Part shown: piece after piece, positions 46,356-54,830 of the stretch | How positions within the stretch are numbered: the stretch's first letter is position 1 | Layout of the letters: each line of letters starts with the position of its first letter | Assembly: GCA_964371365.1 (NCBI GenBank) | Contig: CAYJMO010000001.1 | Location: 1-64,000 of the forward strand | Length of the DNA stretch: 64,000 nt | Origin: CAYJBH01 sp964371365 | GTDB lineage: Bacteria > Bacillota > Clostridia > Oscillospirales > Ruminococcaceae | Direction of reading: 5' to 3' | Program-made: the position numbers and the translations under genes | The notes under the pieces: generated by a model | The model's database searches: none | What the model saw: the letters and a program-made list of their open reading frames with translations, nothing else | What the model was told of the DNA's origin: nothing

Positions 46356-46755
46356 CTTTTTCGTCCATCTCCTTAAAAACCGCCGAGAGAACTCCGTTGA
46401 CAAACTGAAAATCGCTTTCCTCGCCGTATCGTTTAGCAATCTCCACCGCCTCATTGATGGACACCCCACTCGGGTTATCGCCGGCGAAATAAAGCTCGGC
46501 TATTGCAACACGCAAAACGGCAATGGAGACACGAGACACGCGCTCAAATTCCCAACCCTTGAGGTTCACTCTAATTTTTTCATCAATAAAGACGTTGTTT
46601 TGGTCGAATGCCGTCACCAACTGACGACAAAAGGTATCCGGCTCGATATCGTCCGACTCTATCAAACCGGCAATAGCCTCCTCGGCCGAAATAGGGCCGA
46701 AGGAGGCTGAAAATATTGCAACAAATGCTGTTTCACGTGCTTTTCTTCTGTTCAT
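46342..46755 (-). CDS. nusB: Transcription antitermination protein NusB
   Basis: This 137-residue all-helical protein starts MNRRKARETAFVAIFS and ends with the NusB-type YGEESDFQFVNGVLSAV. With NusE (ribosomal protein S10) it binds boxA for rRNA antitermination. It sits between asp23 and xseA, the common clostridial order. Confidence 0.95.
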   Translation of the reverse strand: MNRRKARETAFVAIFSASFGPISAEEAIAGLIESDDIEPDTFCRQLVTAFDQNNVFIDEKIRVNLKGWEFERVSRVSIAVLRVAIAELYFAGDNPSGVSINEAVEIAKRYGEESDFQFVNGVLSAVFKEMDEKDGTD

Positions 46756-46799
46756 TATTTTGTATTCCTTTGAGCATAGACGGTCATCGGGAAAAACCC

Positions 46800-47161
46800 T
46801 TACAACCCCTGTTGCTCCGAGATACCACAGACTATGACGTTGACCTTTGAGACGGTTATTCCGGTCATATTCTGTACCGCCGACTTGACGCTATCCTGCA
46901 CTGCCCTGCCGACAACACGGATTTTTGTGCCGAGATCGACGATGATNNNNNNNNNNCAATTACCGCGACACCGGCGGTGATCGTGACCGATATCGGGTTA
47001 ACAGATGCCACCTTGTTGATAATGGATTTTATGCCGAGGTTCCCTTTCGAGAGATCCTTGACCTCCGATACCTCCATTGCCGCAATCTTGGCTATATTTG
47101 ATATAACTTCGGTGGAGACCTGAACGCGTCCCCCGTCCTGCTGAGCTTTATTTACTTCCAT
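46800..47161 (-). CDS. Asp23/Gls24-family envelope-stress protein (contains an assembly gap)
   Basis: The N-terminal 68 codons (GGRVQVSTEVISNIAKIAA) and the C-terminal 49 codons (IIVDLGTKIRVV...) match an Asp23/Gls24 protein of about 120 residues. They are separated by 10 N that do not keep the frame. The true gap must be 2 modulo 3 bases, perhaps 8, since only about two to three residues seem missing. Family members coat the inner membrane face near the division site in staphylococci. It leads the nusB-xse-ispA-dxs transcript. Confidence 0.88.
46947..46956. other. Assembly gap (10 N) inside the Asp23-family gene
   Basis: Ten N. The flanking frames require a missing length of 2 modulo 3, so 10 is a placeholder. 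Confidence 0.95.
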
Positions 47162-47201
47162 TGCTGTAAATCCCTTTTGTTAGGTGTGGATATATATGTT
47201 T

Positions 47202-47230
47202 ATTATATCACAACTTTTTACAAAGAGCAA
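47202..47230 (-). promoter_or_regulatory. Sigma-A promoter of the asp23-nusB-...-recN run
   Basis: On the minus strand, TTGCTC (47225-47230), a 17-bp spacer and TATAAT (47202-47207) abut the spoIIIAH stop. The housekeeping genes downstream of spoIIIA would thus have vegetative transcription independent of the sporulation operon. Confidence 0.65.
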
Positions 47231-47839
47231 CTATTTAACCTCTACAATTTTAATATTTTTAGCCTCAATGTCAGTTTTACTCATGACCATGTCACGCAAC
47301 TGCATGACCTCTTGTCCGGTCAGCGACGAACTTTTTGTCATGACCGCTATGTTTGCACTATCACCGTCTATGTATACAACACACTCCACAAAACCTTTTG
47401 CCTTTGCGAGACTCTCGATCTCATCTTCCACAGTGATACTGCTTATTGTGTCGGAAAGTGTAGCGGTCAATACCGCCTTATCCTCCTCACCGAGTTCGAC
47501 ATCCTCTAAAGTTTCTTGCATCTTTTCCAGTGCCTCATCTCTTGATTTGTCACGGGACAGTCTTGCCTCCTCAAAATATTCAAGACTTTCCTGCTGGGTT
47601 AGGCTTACAAGCTGAGCATCACCATAGTTGCGCTGTAAATCCTCCTCGGTGACTTCTTCGGCGTTTTCGGTGGACAGCACAGTGAGCTCCGTCATGACCG
47701 CCTCCTCCTCTAACATTCTGTAGTCGGTATTACTCTCGGCATATTGCCAGTTGAGAAACACCGCAACCGCCAATGCGAGAAGAAGGGATAAAAAGGTCAC
47801 CTGTTTTTTAATTTTAAAGTGTTTGAATTTTTTAAGCAT
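47231..47839 (-). CDS. spoIIIAH: Stage III sporulation protein AH
   Basis: This 202-residue protein has one transmembrane helix at about residues 13-30, a charged, helical linker, and a C-terminal ring-building motif-like domain (about residues 100-200). SpoIIIAH sits in the mother cell membrane and binds SpoIIQ (SpoIIQ or its clostridial substitute) of the forespore across the intermembrane space. It is the last gene of the operon. Confidence 0.92.
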   Translation of the reverse strand: MLKKFKHFKIKKQVTFLSLLLALAVAVFLNWQYAESNTDYRMLEEEAVMTELTVLSTENAEEVTEEDLQRNYGDAQLVSLTQQESLEYFEEARLSRDKSRDEALEKMQETLEDVELGEEDKAVLTATLSDTISSITVEDEIESLAKAKGFVECVVYIDGDSANIAVMTKSSSLTGQEVMQLRDMVMSKTDIEAKNIKIVEVK

Positions 47840-47959
47840 GTATGGCCATACCTTTCTGCCTGACGGCTGTTTTGCAGATATCTCGCCGGGGTCGGCATCA
47901 CCTGCTTTTTAATCCTCTGTTTCATTATATGAATGCTTTCTTTATAGTATTCCTATAAA

Positions 47960-48517
47960 CTAAGCAAGCTTGCCGACAAAAACATTGTTGCCGGACACGC
48001 CGGTCACCACCTCACACAGCTCGGTCACCGAGGTGATGATCCCTATGTCATCTCCCCCCTCACAGAGCACCGCCACACCTAAAACAGCCGGCTCATACTC
48101 CTTTTCAATTAGGGCGGTGTCGTTGCCGTTTTCATCCTCTACTATAATATAGTCGGTGGAATAACCGGTCTTTGTGTCGGTATCCTGCTCGGTACTGCTT
48201 ATCTCCTCGTCGCTGTTTTCAATCTTTGCATAGACCTTTTGACCTGTTCCCTCGATGGTTACCATCACCTTGGTCACGCCGGCACCCTCTATCTGCTCGA
48301 TAAGTGCAATTAGCCTCTCCTCATAGTCCCGCTCCAACTCGACCGGATCGTACTCCACCTGCTCCGACGTCGATGTTGTCGTAGGGAAACCATCGAACAT
48401 AAGCAGTATCACCCCAAAAATTAACAACGAAATCAACCAGTAATACTTTTTCAGATCAATCTTGCTTAAAAGCTTCGAGAGCTCCGGTGGTGACTTTCTT
48501 GTTTTCTTCTCCGACAT
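47960..48517 (-). CDS. spoIIIAG: Stage III sporulation protein AG
   Basis: This 185-residue protein has a basic cytosolic N-terminus and a transmembrane helix at about residues 26-44. The extracytoplasmic domain includes LIALIEQIEGAGVTKVMVTIEG and a C-terminal VTELCEVVTGVSGNNVFV. In Bacillus SpoIIIAG forms a large 30-subunit ring of the feeding-tube channel. The motif order matches the family. Confidence 0.92.
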   Translation of the reverse strand: MSEKKTRKSPPELSKLLSKIDLKKYYWLISLLIFGVILLMFDGFPTTTSTSEQVEYDPVELERDYEERLIALIEQIEGAGVTKVMVTIEGTGQKVYAKIENSDEEISSTEQDTDTKTGYSTDYIIVEDENGNDTALIEKEYEPAVLGVAVLCEGGDDIGIITSVTELCEVVTGVSGNNVFVGKLA

Positions 48518-48562
48518 TTCCTCCCCTTTCCTATATATAGTCCTTCAACTTGGCATTGTAAT

Positions 48563-49012
48563 CTACTCAAACACCACCTCACCCGCACCGTCGGTCAAAA
48601 TTCCGACCGTTTCTATCACCGTTTCTCGCAAATCGGGTTGAACGTCTTCTATATATATAGTGCCGATATCAACACCATGTTCCCCCTGCGATAACTCTAT
48701 CTCGATACCACCAACCGATATACCCTTTGACTCTAACGAGATGCGGATATTATCGCTTAATAGATCGAGTGCGCCGTTTAAAATATTATCCTCCACCGTT
48801 ACCGCCTCCACCTCCGGCAGACTGAATCCCTCCACCATCGCCGAGGTATCTATCTCTCTTATAGGCTTTATTATCGATATTAATGTAAAAAGCAGGACCA
48901 CCCATCTGATGATAGGAGCAAAATTGTTCCTCGGCACAAGTGCCTCCACCACCGAGATAATGAGCATAAGTGCGCACATTACAACGGTCAGTTCCTTTAG
49001 AGCTTCAATCAT
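48563..49012 (-). CDS. spoIIIAF: Stage III sporulation protein AF
   Basis: This 149-residue protein has two closely spaced transmembrane helices in the first 55 residues and a C-terminal soluble domain with a ring-building-like alpha/beta pattern (about residues 75-149). It matches SpoIIIAF by place, size and topology. Confidence 0.88.
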   Translation of the reverse strand: MIEALKELTVVMCALMLIISVVEALVPRNNFAPIIRWVVLLFTLISIIKPIREIDTSAMVEGFSLPEVEAVTVEDNILNGALDLLSDNIRISLESKGISVGGIEIELSQGEHGVDIGTIYIEDVQPDLRETVIETVGILTDGAGEVVFE

Positions 49013-49041
49013 ATTCTACCTTTTCATTTAAAAACACTATA

Positions 49042-50121
49042 CTAATTTATGACACCTCCCGACAGCATAAAGGTCAGTATCGAAAGGGTCAACATCAGAC
49101 AGAAGAGCACTATGCAGGAGAAAAAAATCTCCATACTGTGCGCCGCCGATCTTAGCAACTCGCACGCCTTTTTGCTATTTGCAATCTCGGCGGCTACACC
49201 GCACAAGGAAAAGATCAATAGATAGGCGATGCACCGCATTAGGAGTGGAGCAAACATCAACACAACCCCTAAAATGGCGGTTATACCTGCGGTGGTTTTG
49301 AGCGCAGTAACACCTCCTATAACCGTAGTTATCGCCTCCTGAATAGCGGAGCCGATTATCGGAACACCTGCCGAAACGATGAACTTTCCGGTTCGCAGCG
49401 CGAGGTTGTCTGCGGCGGAAGCAATAAGGCTCTGCATACCGATAACAGCGGTAAAAACGCTTGCTGTGCCGAGCAGTATATATCTCGCCCCCTTTCGCAC
49501 AATCTCCGCCATGCCGGAAAAATTGACGGTATTAACACATAGCGAGCAACTTTTAAGTGACAGATATATGGCAACAAGGGGTAAAATCGCATTTACAATC
49601 AATTCACTGACAACAAATACAGCGCCGGAGAAAAAACCGGTTGCAGCCGCAGTGCCCACCTGACCACCTGCGGCAAGAAGTGAAATAAACACCATCAAAA
49701 AGCTGTCGATCATTCTCTTACAATCATAAATAACCTCTGACAACTCACCCTGTATCGACAGGATCGGAGTCAAAAGAACTAAAAAAACTACAATATTGAT
49801 AACGGTATCCACAGGCCCGGATATGTCGGTGCCGTTTTTTATCTGCATCGGGACTACACTTTGCGCGAGTGTTGAGATAAAAAGTACCGCAATCACCGTA
49901 ACAAGGAGGATAAATGGGCCGCTCATCTGGTCTGCAAGTCCATCTATGAATCCATTAAACAGATCGTTTGGTGACATTGAGAGAATCTCGCCCGTTTCAA
50001 AGTCGATCTCTCTTTCTATCTCTTGCAAACCCTGCGTCACTGCCCCATCCTCATAGCCATTCGCCACAACGCTCGTCATAAGGGTTGAGACCATTATCAG
50101 TGTTATAAAAATTACTCTCAT
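49042..50121 (-). CDS. spoIIIAE: Stage III sporulation protein AE
   Basis: About 359 residues, with an N-terminal signal-like helix and then a soluble stretch (about residues 25-85). Seven or so transmembrane segments follow, as in the polytopic SpoIIIAE. Conserved bits include SLKSCSLCVNTVNFSGMAEIVRKGARY and AGVPIIGSAIQEAITTV. The ATG at 50121 follows the spoIIIAD stop by 11 bp. The frame is open further upstream, but that part overlaps spoIIIAD and is not SpoIIIAE-like. Confidence 0.93.
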   Translation of the reverse strand: MRVIFITLIMVSTLMTSVVANGYEDGAVTQGLQEIEREIDFETGEILSMSPNDLFNGFIDGLADQMSGPFILLVTVIAVLFISTLAQSVVPMQIKNGTDISGPVDTVINIVVFLVLLTPILSIQGELSEVIYDCKRMIDSFLMVFISLLAAGGQVGTAAATGFFSGAVFVVSELIVNAILPLVAIYLSLKSCSLCVNTVNFSGMAEIVRKGARYILLGTASVFTAVIGMQSLIASAADNLALRTGKFIVSAGVPIIGSAIQEAITTVIGGVTALKTTAGITAILGVVLMFAPLLMRCIAYLLIFSLCGVAAEIANSKKACELLRSAAHSMEIFFSCIVLFCLMLTLSILTFMLSGGVIN

Positions 50122-50132
50122 CTTAAATTTTA

Positions 50133-50516
50133 CTACCTCAAAATATTCAACACCTCCTGCATAAGTTCTCCAAGCAGTGGTAGTGCGCTTATCACTATAG
50201 CAACCTTGCCGGACAGTATCGCTATAGAGGAAAGTGCGTTTTGCCCTGCATCGAGGCATACATCGCTCGCAAGTCCCGACAGCACACATATCCCTACCGC
50301 CTTAACGACAATATCAAACGGGCCCTGTGAAATGAGCGAGGTTACTTCGCTCAGCGAGTCAACCACCTGAGAGAGCATCGGGGTGATAAGGAGTAGCAAC
50401 AACACCGAGGCACCTATCACCATCATCAATGCTATTGCGCTATCATATCTGCGAAGAACGACCGATAAAACCGCCGTGACGATTAAGAAAAGTGCAATCG
50501 AAAAAATGTTTTCCAT
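50133..50516 (-). CDS. spoIIIAD: Stage III sporulation protein AD
   Basis: This 127-residue protein has four hydrophobic segments and the family pattern KAVGICVLSGLASDVCLDAGQNALSS. The ATG at 50516 lies 13 bp after the spoIIIAC stop. Confidence 0.93.
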   Translation of the reverse strand: MENIFSIALFLIVTAVLSVVLRRYDSAIALMMVIGASVLLLLLITPMLSQVVDSLSEVTSLISQGPFDIVVKAVGICVLSGLASDVCLDAGQNALSSIAILSGKVAIVISALPLLGELMQEVLNILR

Positions 50517-50529
50517 AATATACCTGCCA

Positions 50530-50724
50530 TCAAAGGTCAAACAGGTCTTGAATTGTGTCAAAAAGCAAAGATATCTCGGTCAAAATCATCATCAAAACCA
50601 CCACTAAACCGGCAAGTGTCGTCATTGTCGCCTGTTCCTCACGACCGCTACGGATAAGCAGTTGATTAAGGACAGAAACCACAATACCTATTGCCGCAAT
50701 CCTAAAGATAAAGTTTATATCCAT
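50530..50724 (-). CDS. spoIIIAC: Stage III sporulation protein AC
   Basis: This 64-residue protein has two transmembrane helices. It starts MDINFIFRIAAIGIVVSVLNQ and has the SGREEQATMTTLAG loop typical of SpoIIIAC. An 11-17 bp spacing on each side fits a tight operon. An in-frame extension upstream overlaps spoIIIAB and is rejected. Confidence 0.93.
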   Translation of the reverse strand: MDINFIFRIAAIGIVVSVLNQLLIRSGREEQATMTTLAGLVVVLMMILTEISLLFDTIQDLFDL

Positions 50725-50737
50725 CTTACGTCCTTTC

Positions 50738-51247
50738 CTAAAAGAGAATGACGGTGAGCACGAGCGAGGCATAGATACACATCCCTAAGCATACACGACG
50801 ATTTTTCATCTCCCTCCCCGTAAAAATTTCAAGTTCACTTTTAAAGTAGCTAATGAAATATTCAAGTCGTGAACACTCCTCGTCTAAACTCCCCACACCG
50901 ATATTTTTCAATGCATCACAAAACATCTCCCGTTGTCTTGTCGTCAATAATTTATTCAAGCCATCAGATTGACCGATGCGGTCATCGAGTTCTGCTTTAT
51001 AATCTACATTGCTGAAATTGTCAAGTTTTAGATCAAGACAAACCCGCTCTATTTTTTGAGCCTCCTCTAAAGTCTCCACAACACTACTGCGACGATAATA
51101 AAAGTTGTTATGGATAAACGAAAATAAATCGACCACTTCGGTCAATATTGTCAATTTTCGACCAGACTGGTCAATGAAAAATTTTGCAACTAAAAATCCG
51201 CATAGTATAATCGATGTCGCTCCAACAATTTTAATGGTCAGTTCCAT
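50738..51247 (-). CDS. spoIIIAB: Stage III sporulation protein AB
   Basis: This 169-residue protein has an N-terminal and a C-terminal transmembrane helix around a helical middle, an arrangement like type II secretion GspF/SpoIIIAB. It overlaps the spoIIIAA 3' end by 10 bp. Three copies of the gapped palindrome lie inside it: 50969 exact, plus a close tandem pair at 51129 and 51158. Confidence 0.9.
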   Translation of the reverse strand: MELTIKIVGATSIILCGFLVAKFFIDQSGRKLTILTEVVDLFSFIHNNFYYRRSSVVETLEEAQKIERVCLDLKLDNFSNVDYKAELDDRIGQSDGLNKLLTTRQREMFCDALKNIGVGSLDEECSRLEYFISYFKSELEIFTGREMKNRRVCLGMCIYASLVLTVILF

Positions 51248-52137
51248 CGTACAACCTCCCTTATTTCGCCGGGCTTTTTTGCACTGTTTAATATCGCAAT
51301 ATCAGTGAAAACCCCACCATCCAACAGTGTTGCAAGCACTCTGCGAGTTTTTAATGTTGCTATGCTGTCCGCATGTGCTGTCAACACAAGATTGACACCC
51401 GCGTTGCTTGCCGAGAGTATCGCCTCGACATCGTCGCTGTCCCCCACCTCATCACATATTATCACATCCGGTGCAAGACTTTTTATTGCACTGACCATTC
51501 CCTCGCCACGTGGATATCCGCTCAGCACGTCACAACAGCTGAAAAATCTCTCGGTGTCCGGTGCGATCTCTCTTCTTGTATCAACAATGCTAACCTGTTT
51601 ATTTTTGTCGGATAGATGTTTTGCAATACTCTTTAGGATGGTCGTCTTGCCGCTCCGTGGCACACCGACAATTAAAAGCGAGAACATCGGTCGGGATAAT
51701 ACATCACCGAGCATCTCGACCTCGGGAAGTTTTCGATGTTTTGCAATTCTTATATTAAGGGAAGATATTTCTTTAATATCGGATATGACACCGTCCTCCA
51801 CCACCGCAACGCCGGCGACGCCGACTCGGTGACCGCCCTGCATTGTTATGTAACCTTTTACAAGTTCGCTCTGTCTTGAGTGGATTGCACGACCTGAAAT
51901 ACAAAGCAACACCTCCCTTATCATCTCAGAGCTTATACTTTTTGCAGAATCGGGATCACATACCGCTTGACCAATGCGGTCAATGTAATAGTTTTTATCC
52001 GGTGTTGCAATCATCAAGGGTTTACCTACCCGAAGACGTATTTCAACCACCCTTTCTTTCAACATGTTCGGCACTCCGGCAAGACTTGATGAAACAATGG
52101 GTGGTAGGTTGTCGATGACATTCATATATTCCTTCAT
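51238..52137 (-). CDS. spoIIIAA: Stage III sporulation protein AA (secretion-type ATPase)
   Basis: About 299 residues. SpoIIIAA is the ATPase of the mother-cell channel, related to type II/IV secretion ATPases. The P-loop is GVPRSGKTT at about residue 158, with Walker B PDVIICDEVGD near residue 225. It opens the eight-gene operon. The ATG at 52137 has AGGA seven bases upstream. A palindrome copy at 51967 encodes IDRIGQ. Confidence 0.94.
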   Translation of the reverse strand: MKEYMNVIDNLPPIVSSSLAGVPNMLKERVVEIRLRVGKPLMIATPDKNYYIDRIGQAVCDPDSAKSISSEMIREVLLCISGRAIHSRQSELVKGYITMQGGHRVGVAGVAVVEDGVISDIKEISSLNIRIAKHRKLPEVEMLGDVLSRPMFSLLIVGVPRSGKTTILKSIAKHLSDKNKQVSIVDTRREIAPDTERFFSCCDVLSGYPRGEGMVSAIKSLAPDVIICDEVGDSDDVEAILSASNAGVNLVLTAHADSIATLKTRRVLATLLDGGVFTDIAILNSAKKPGEIREVVRWN

Positions 52138-52227
52138 AATATTATCCTTTTTGTTTAAGATCATGGGTGTTTTTTAAAAAATATATTTGTTGATACATAT
52201 TGTTTAGAACCTTTTTACAAAAGAATC

Positions 52228-52255
52228 CATTATGTTTATACATGATATATATTCT
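52228..52255 (-). promoter_or_regulatory. Weak candidate sigma-E promoter for spoIIIA
   Basis: On the minus strand, AGAATAT (52249-52255) and CATAATG (52228-52234), 14 bp apart, partly resemble sigma-E -35 and -10 elements. Sigma-E control is known for spoIIIA in Bacillus. The match is incomplete. Confidence 0.3.
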
Positions 52256-52285
52256 GACAGATTATTTACAATAATTAATTTTAAC

Positions 52286-52314
52286 TTGAAATGACAACAC
52301 ATCTGTGTTATAAT
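52286..52314 (+). promoter_or_regulatory. Sigma-A promoter of the SGNH hydrolase gene
   Basis: TTGAAA (52286-52291), a 17-bp spacer and TATAAT (52309-52314) lie about 30 bp before the GTG start. Confidence 0.7.
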
Positions 52315-52343
52315 TACAAAAATATTACGTCCATGGAGGTATT

Positions 52344-54251
52344 GTGAAAAAACAATCAAGTACAGGGTTTTTGGATAAAATTAAAGGATTTTTTTCCAAC
52401 CTTAAAAATGAGTTTATGATGTTAAGCACGGCTCAAAAGATAGTCATTTCAGCCGTTTCCGGAATTCTATTGGTCTCTATCGTCGGCGGATTAATTGTTA
52501 TTGCGGTATTTTCCGGCGACAGTGTACCGGTCGATAGTGAGTCTCCCGATTCAACGGATAGCGAAGGGATTACTGAACCGGATATGGTGCCCTATGATCC
52601 GGAAGAGTTCGCCATCGAACAGGAAAACCCCTCCATCCTATCGGAAACCGAGGCGGCGGACGAGGATTATCTGCTCAACAGTATGTTTATAGGCGACTCC
52701 AATACTGTAGGATTTTCATCAAACGGATTTTTGCCACTTGAAAATGTTGTCGGTATTGAGGGAATGGGCATTCAATCGGTTGCCTCCCATCGAGGTGTCT
52801 ACTATTTAGGTTCCGATACTGCTCAGACTATCCCCTACGCAATTGCTGCACAACAGCCCCACCGAATATTTATAAACTTTGGAACAAACAACCTTGTCGG
52901 TGTAACAACAGAGCAGTTTATTGCAAACTATGAAAAGGCGATTGCCGCCATTCTTGAGGCATGGGAATACTGCGATATCATTGTTACAACCATCCCACCG
53001 GTCACTCAACAGGCAAATAACACTAACTCTAATGTAAGCCAAAAGGTCATCGACCAATTTAACTTAGCGCTGGTCGATATGGTGGAGGAAAACGGCTGGA
53101 TGCTCCTCAACACCACGACACTATTAAAGGATGAGGACGGCTTCCTTAAATCACAGTATGCCGCCTCGGACGGCTACCACCTTGTAGCGGCGGCACATGA
53201 GGCAATACTTGAATTTGCAAATACACATGTGTATGAAACTGAGGATAGAAGACCTCAACCGTTGCAAACTCAACCCACTCGTCGCAATCCCCCTGAACCG
53301 GAAGTAGAGGAAGATGACGAATCTGAATCCGAGAGCGAGTCAACGGCAGCCGGTATTGCAACTGCTGGCGAGATTGAACGATTAAAACTCGCAGTCTCAA
53401 ATGGTAAAAAGAAGCTTGCGGAGTCCACTCCGAGCCCTGCCGGTGACGGTAGCGACCTAACAGCCGCAGTAATAGCCGCATCCTGGGTTCCACAGACGGT
53501 ATATGATGCACTTAATGCCGCAATAGCCACGGGAGAACAGTTGATAGCAAGCGCATCCACCGCACAGGCGACAGCGGTAATCACCGCAGAGGCAACCATC
53601 AACTCTCAGATATCACTCTATCAGCAGAGCAAAAAGACAGAGGCTACGGTGAGTGCGGAGCTGGTGGCGAAGAGTGCGTTACAAACCTCAATAAATAACG
53701 CAAACTCAACACTTGGAACTGCAACCAGTACGACTGTTACCGACGCTACACAGTTGGAAAACGGGAAAAACTTTATTAGTGCAACATTTTATGACGCACT
53801 TTCTAAAGCGAAAACTGATGCAGAGGCTGTTATTGCAAACGATGCCTCAACACTTGATCAAATAAATGCCGCAAAGACTGCGGTAGACACTGCGATAAGC
53901 AACTTTACAAATAATGACTTTTTAGGAACAAAACCTGTAACGGTAGTCGTAGACAAATCGGCTTTAAGTAGTGCAATTTCTGCAGCGCAAAGCTTGGCTA
54001 ACTCTACTTCCCCATCCGCTGATGGAACCGATATTGCCACTGATGTATACTGGGCAACACAAGCAAATATAGATGCATACAGAGCTGCAATTAGCACTGC
54101 GGAAGCGGTTAACAATAATGCTAATGCAACCCAAAGTGAAGTTGACAATGCTACTTCCACACTGAGTTCAGCATCTATTGCCGGTAGAGCATTAGGAACT
54201 AAACAACCTGAAACTGAAGGCGATGGCGGCAATGAGGAGAACGGTGGCTAA
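52344..54251 (+). CDS. Membrane-anchored SGNH/GDSL-like hydrolase with FIVAR-like repeats
   Basis: This 635-residue protein has a short cytosolic N-terminus, one transmembrane helix at about residues 32-56, and an acidic linker. An SGNH hydrolase domain occupies about residues 108-295. Ser119 in IGDSNT, GTNN at 180-183 and Asp276/His279 in DGYH are the expected catalytic and oxyanion residues. Three Ala/Ser/Thr-rich repeats of 85-95 residues follow (about 342-437, 442-530 and 538-620), of the FIVAR type found in cell-surface sugar-binding proteins. It likely acts outside the cell as a carbohydrate or acyl esterase. The GTG start has GGAGG five bases upstream. It stands alone on its strand. 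Confidence 0.82.
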   Translation: MKKQSSTGFLDKIKGFFSNLKNEFMMLSTAQKIVISAVSGILLVSIVGGLIVIAVFSGDSVPVDSESPDSTDSEGITEPDMVPYDPEEFAIEQENPSILSETEAADEDYLLNSMFIGDSNTVGFSSNGFLPLENVVGIEGMGIQSVASHRGVYYLGSDTAQTIPYAIAAQQPHRIFINFGTNNLVGVTTEQFIANYEKAIAAILEAWEYCDIIVTTIPPVTQQANNTNSNVSQKVIDQFNLALVDMVEENGWMLLNTTTLLKDEDGFLKSQYAASDGYHLVAAAHEAILEFANTHVYETEDRRPQPLQTQPTRRNPPEPEVEEDDESESESESTAAGIATAGEIERLKLAVSNGKKKLAESTPSPAGDGSDLTAAVIAASWVPQTVYDALNAAIATGEQLIASASTAQATAVITAEATINSQISLYQQSKKTEATVSAELVAKSALQTSINNANSTLGTATSTTVTDATQLENGKNFISATFYDALSKAKTDAEAVIANDASTLDQINAAKTAVDTAISNFTNNDFLGTKPVTVVVDKSALSSAISAAQSLANSTSPSADGTDIATDVYWATQANIDAYRAAISTAEAVNNNANATQSEVDNATSTLSSASIAGRALGTKQPETEGDGGNEENGG

Positions 54252-54305
54252 GCGATATATACCACGTTGATTAATTTATCCTATTTACACCAATAATAAT
54301 TTGAA

Positions 54306-54415
54306 GTTAAACCACTTTGAAATAAGTACAATAAGACGTTATTAATATTTCGTAGAGAATATACCCTCAATCGAAATGATAACAACTTTGAGTATGTATT
54401 TTGAAGTGGTTTAAC
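54306..54415. repeat. MITE-like element with 19-bp terminal inverted repeats
   Basis: The ends 54306-54324 and 54397-54415 are inverted repeats matching at 17 of 19 positions (GTTAAACCACTT is exact). The interior is AT-rich and has a second, weaker inverted repeat. No target-site duplication is clear. It may be a MITE or a large hairpin near the end of the SGNH gene transcript. Confidence 0.45.
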
Positions 54416-54470
54416 TATACTCATATTCTAAAAAGATACAGCACATTATACACCACAAAATATGACACTA

Positions 54471-54499
54471 AATTTTATTGTTATCATAACAATAAAATT
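54471..54499. repeat. Perfect AT-rich palindrome
   Basis: Fourteen-base arms, AATTTTATTGTTAT and its complement, flank a single C. It could be a terminator core for the SGNH gene, or a binding site. Confidence 0.6.
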
Positions 54500-54767
54500 A
54501 CCTCCATCCCCCTACAATCCAATACAATCATTTTCACAAACAAAATATATAATTAAATTTATCAATCGAAATGAAAAAAACGGACTTGAACGTATAAAAA
54601 CACCTATATAATCTGTATATTTCACTGATTGACCACAGAGGTCAACAACAGTAAACGTGATTGATGACTCATTAATGCAGTTATTACACCGTTTTATCCT
54701 GTCAATAAAAGTTATCATATGATATTTTTGTAACATCATTATATAAAAATACAACATCATTTTAATA

Positions 54768-54810
54768 ATACACCTACGATATAACCATGTCGGTCAGCTC
54801 GTAGGTGTAT
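54768..54810 (-). terminator. Terminator of the alaS-rnmV gene run
   Basis: A perfect 12-bp inverted repeat (54768-54779 and 54799-54810, 19-nt loop) lies 20 bp past the RNase M5-like stop. On the minus strand it is followed by TATTAAAATGATG, a weak T tract. Confidence 0.6.
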
Positions 54811-54830
54811 CATCAAGAAAAAATATTATA

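Larger units (their letters stand above)
54252..54830. other. 579-bp intergenic region with several inverted repeats
   Basis: No convincing gene is present. It holds a 110-bp element with terminal inverted repeats (54306-54415), a perfect palindrome (54471-54499), one copy of the gapped TTGACC palindrome (54629-54645) and a terminator hairpin (54768-54810). The rest is AT-rich. Confidence 0.7.

Noticed and set aside
46356..46469. N-terminal extension of xseA
   Set aside because: These codons overlap nusB in another frame and do not match exonuclease VII; the ATG at 46355 fits the family start.
50122..50289. N-terminal extension of spoIIIAE
   Set aside because: It overlaps spoIIIAD and contains Arg/Cys-rich sequence unlike the signal-like SpoIIIAE start at 50121.
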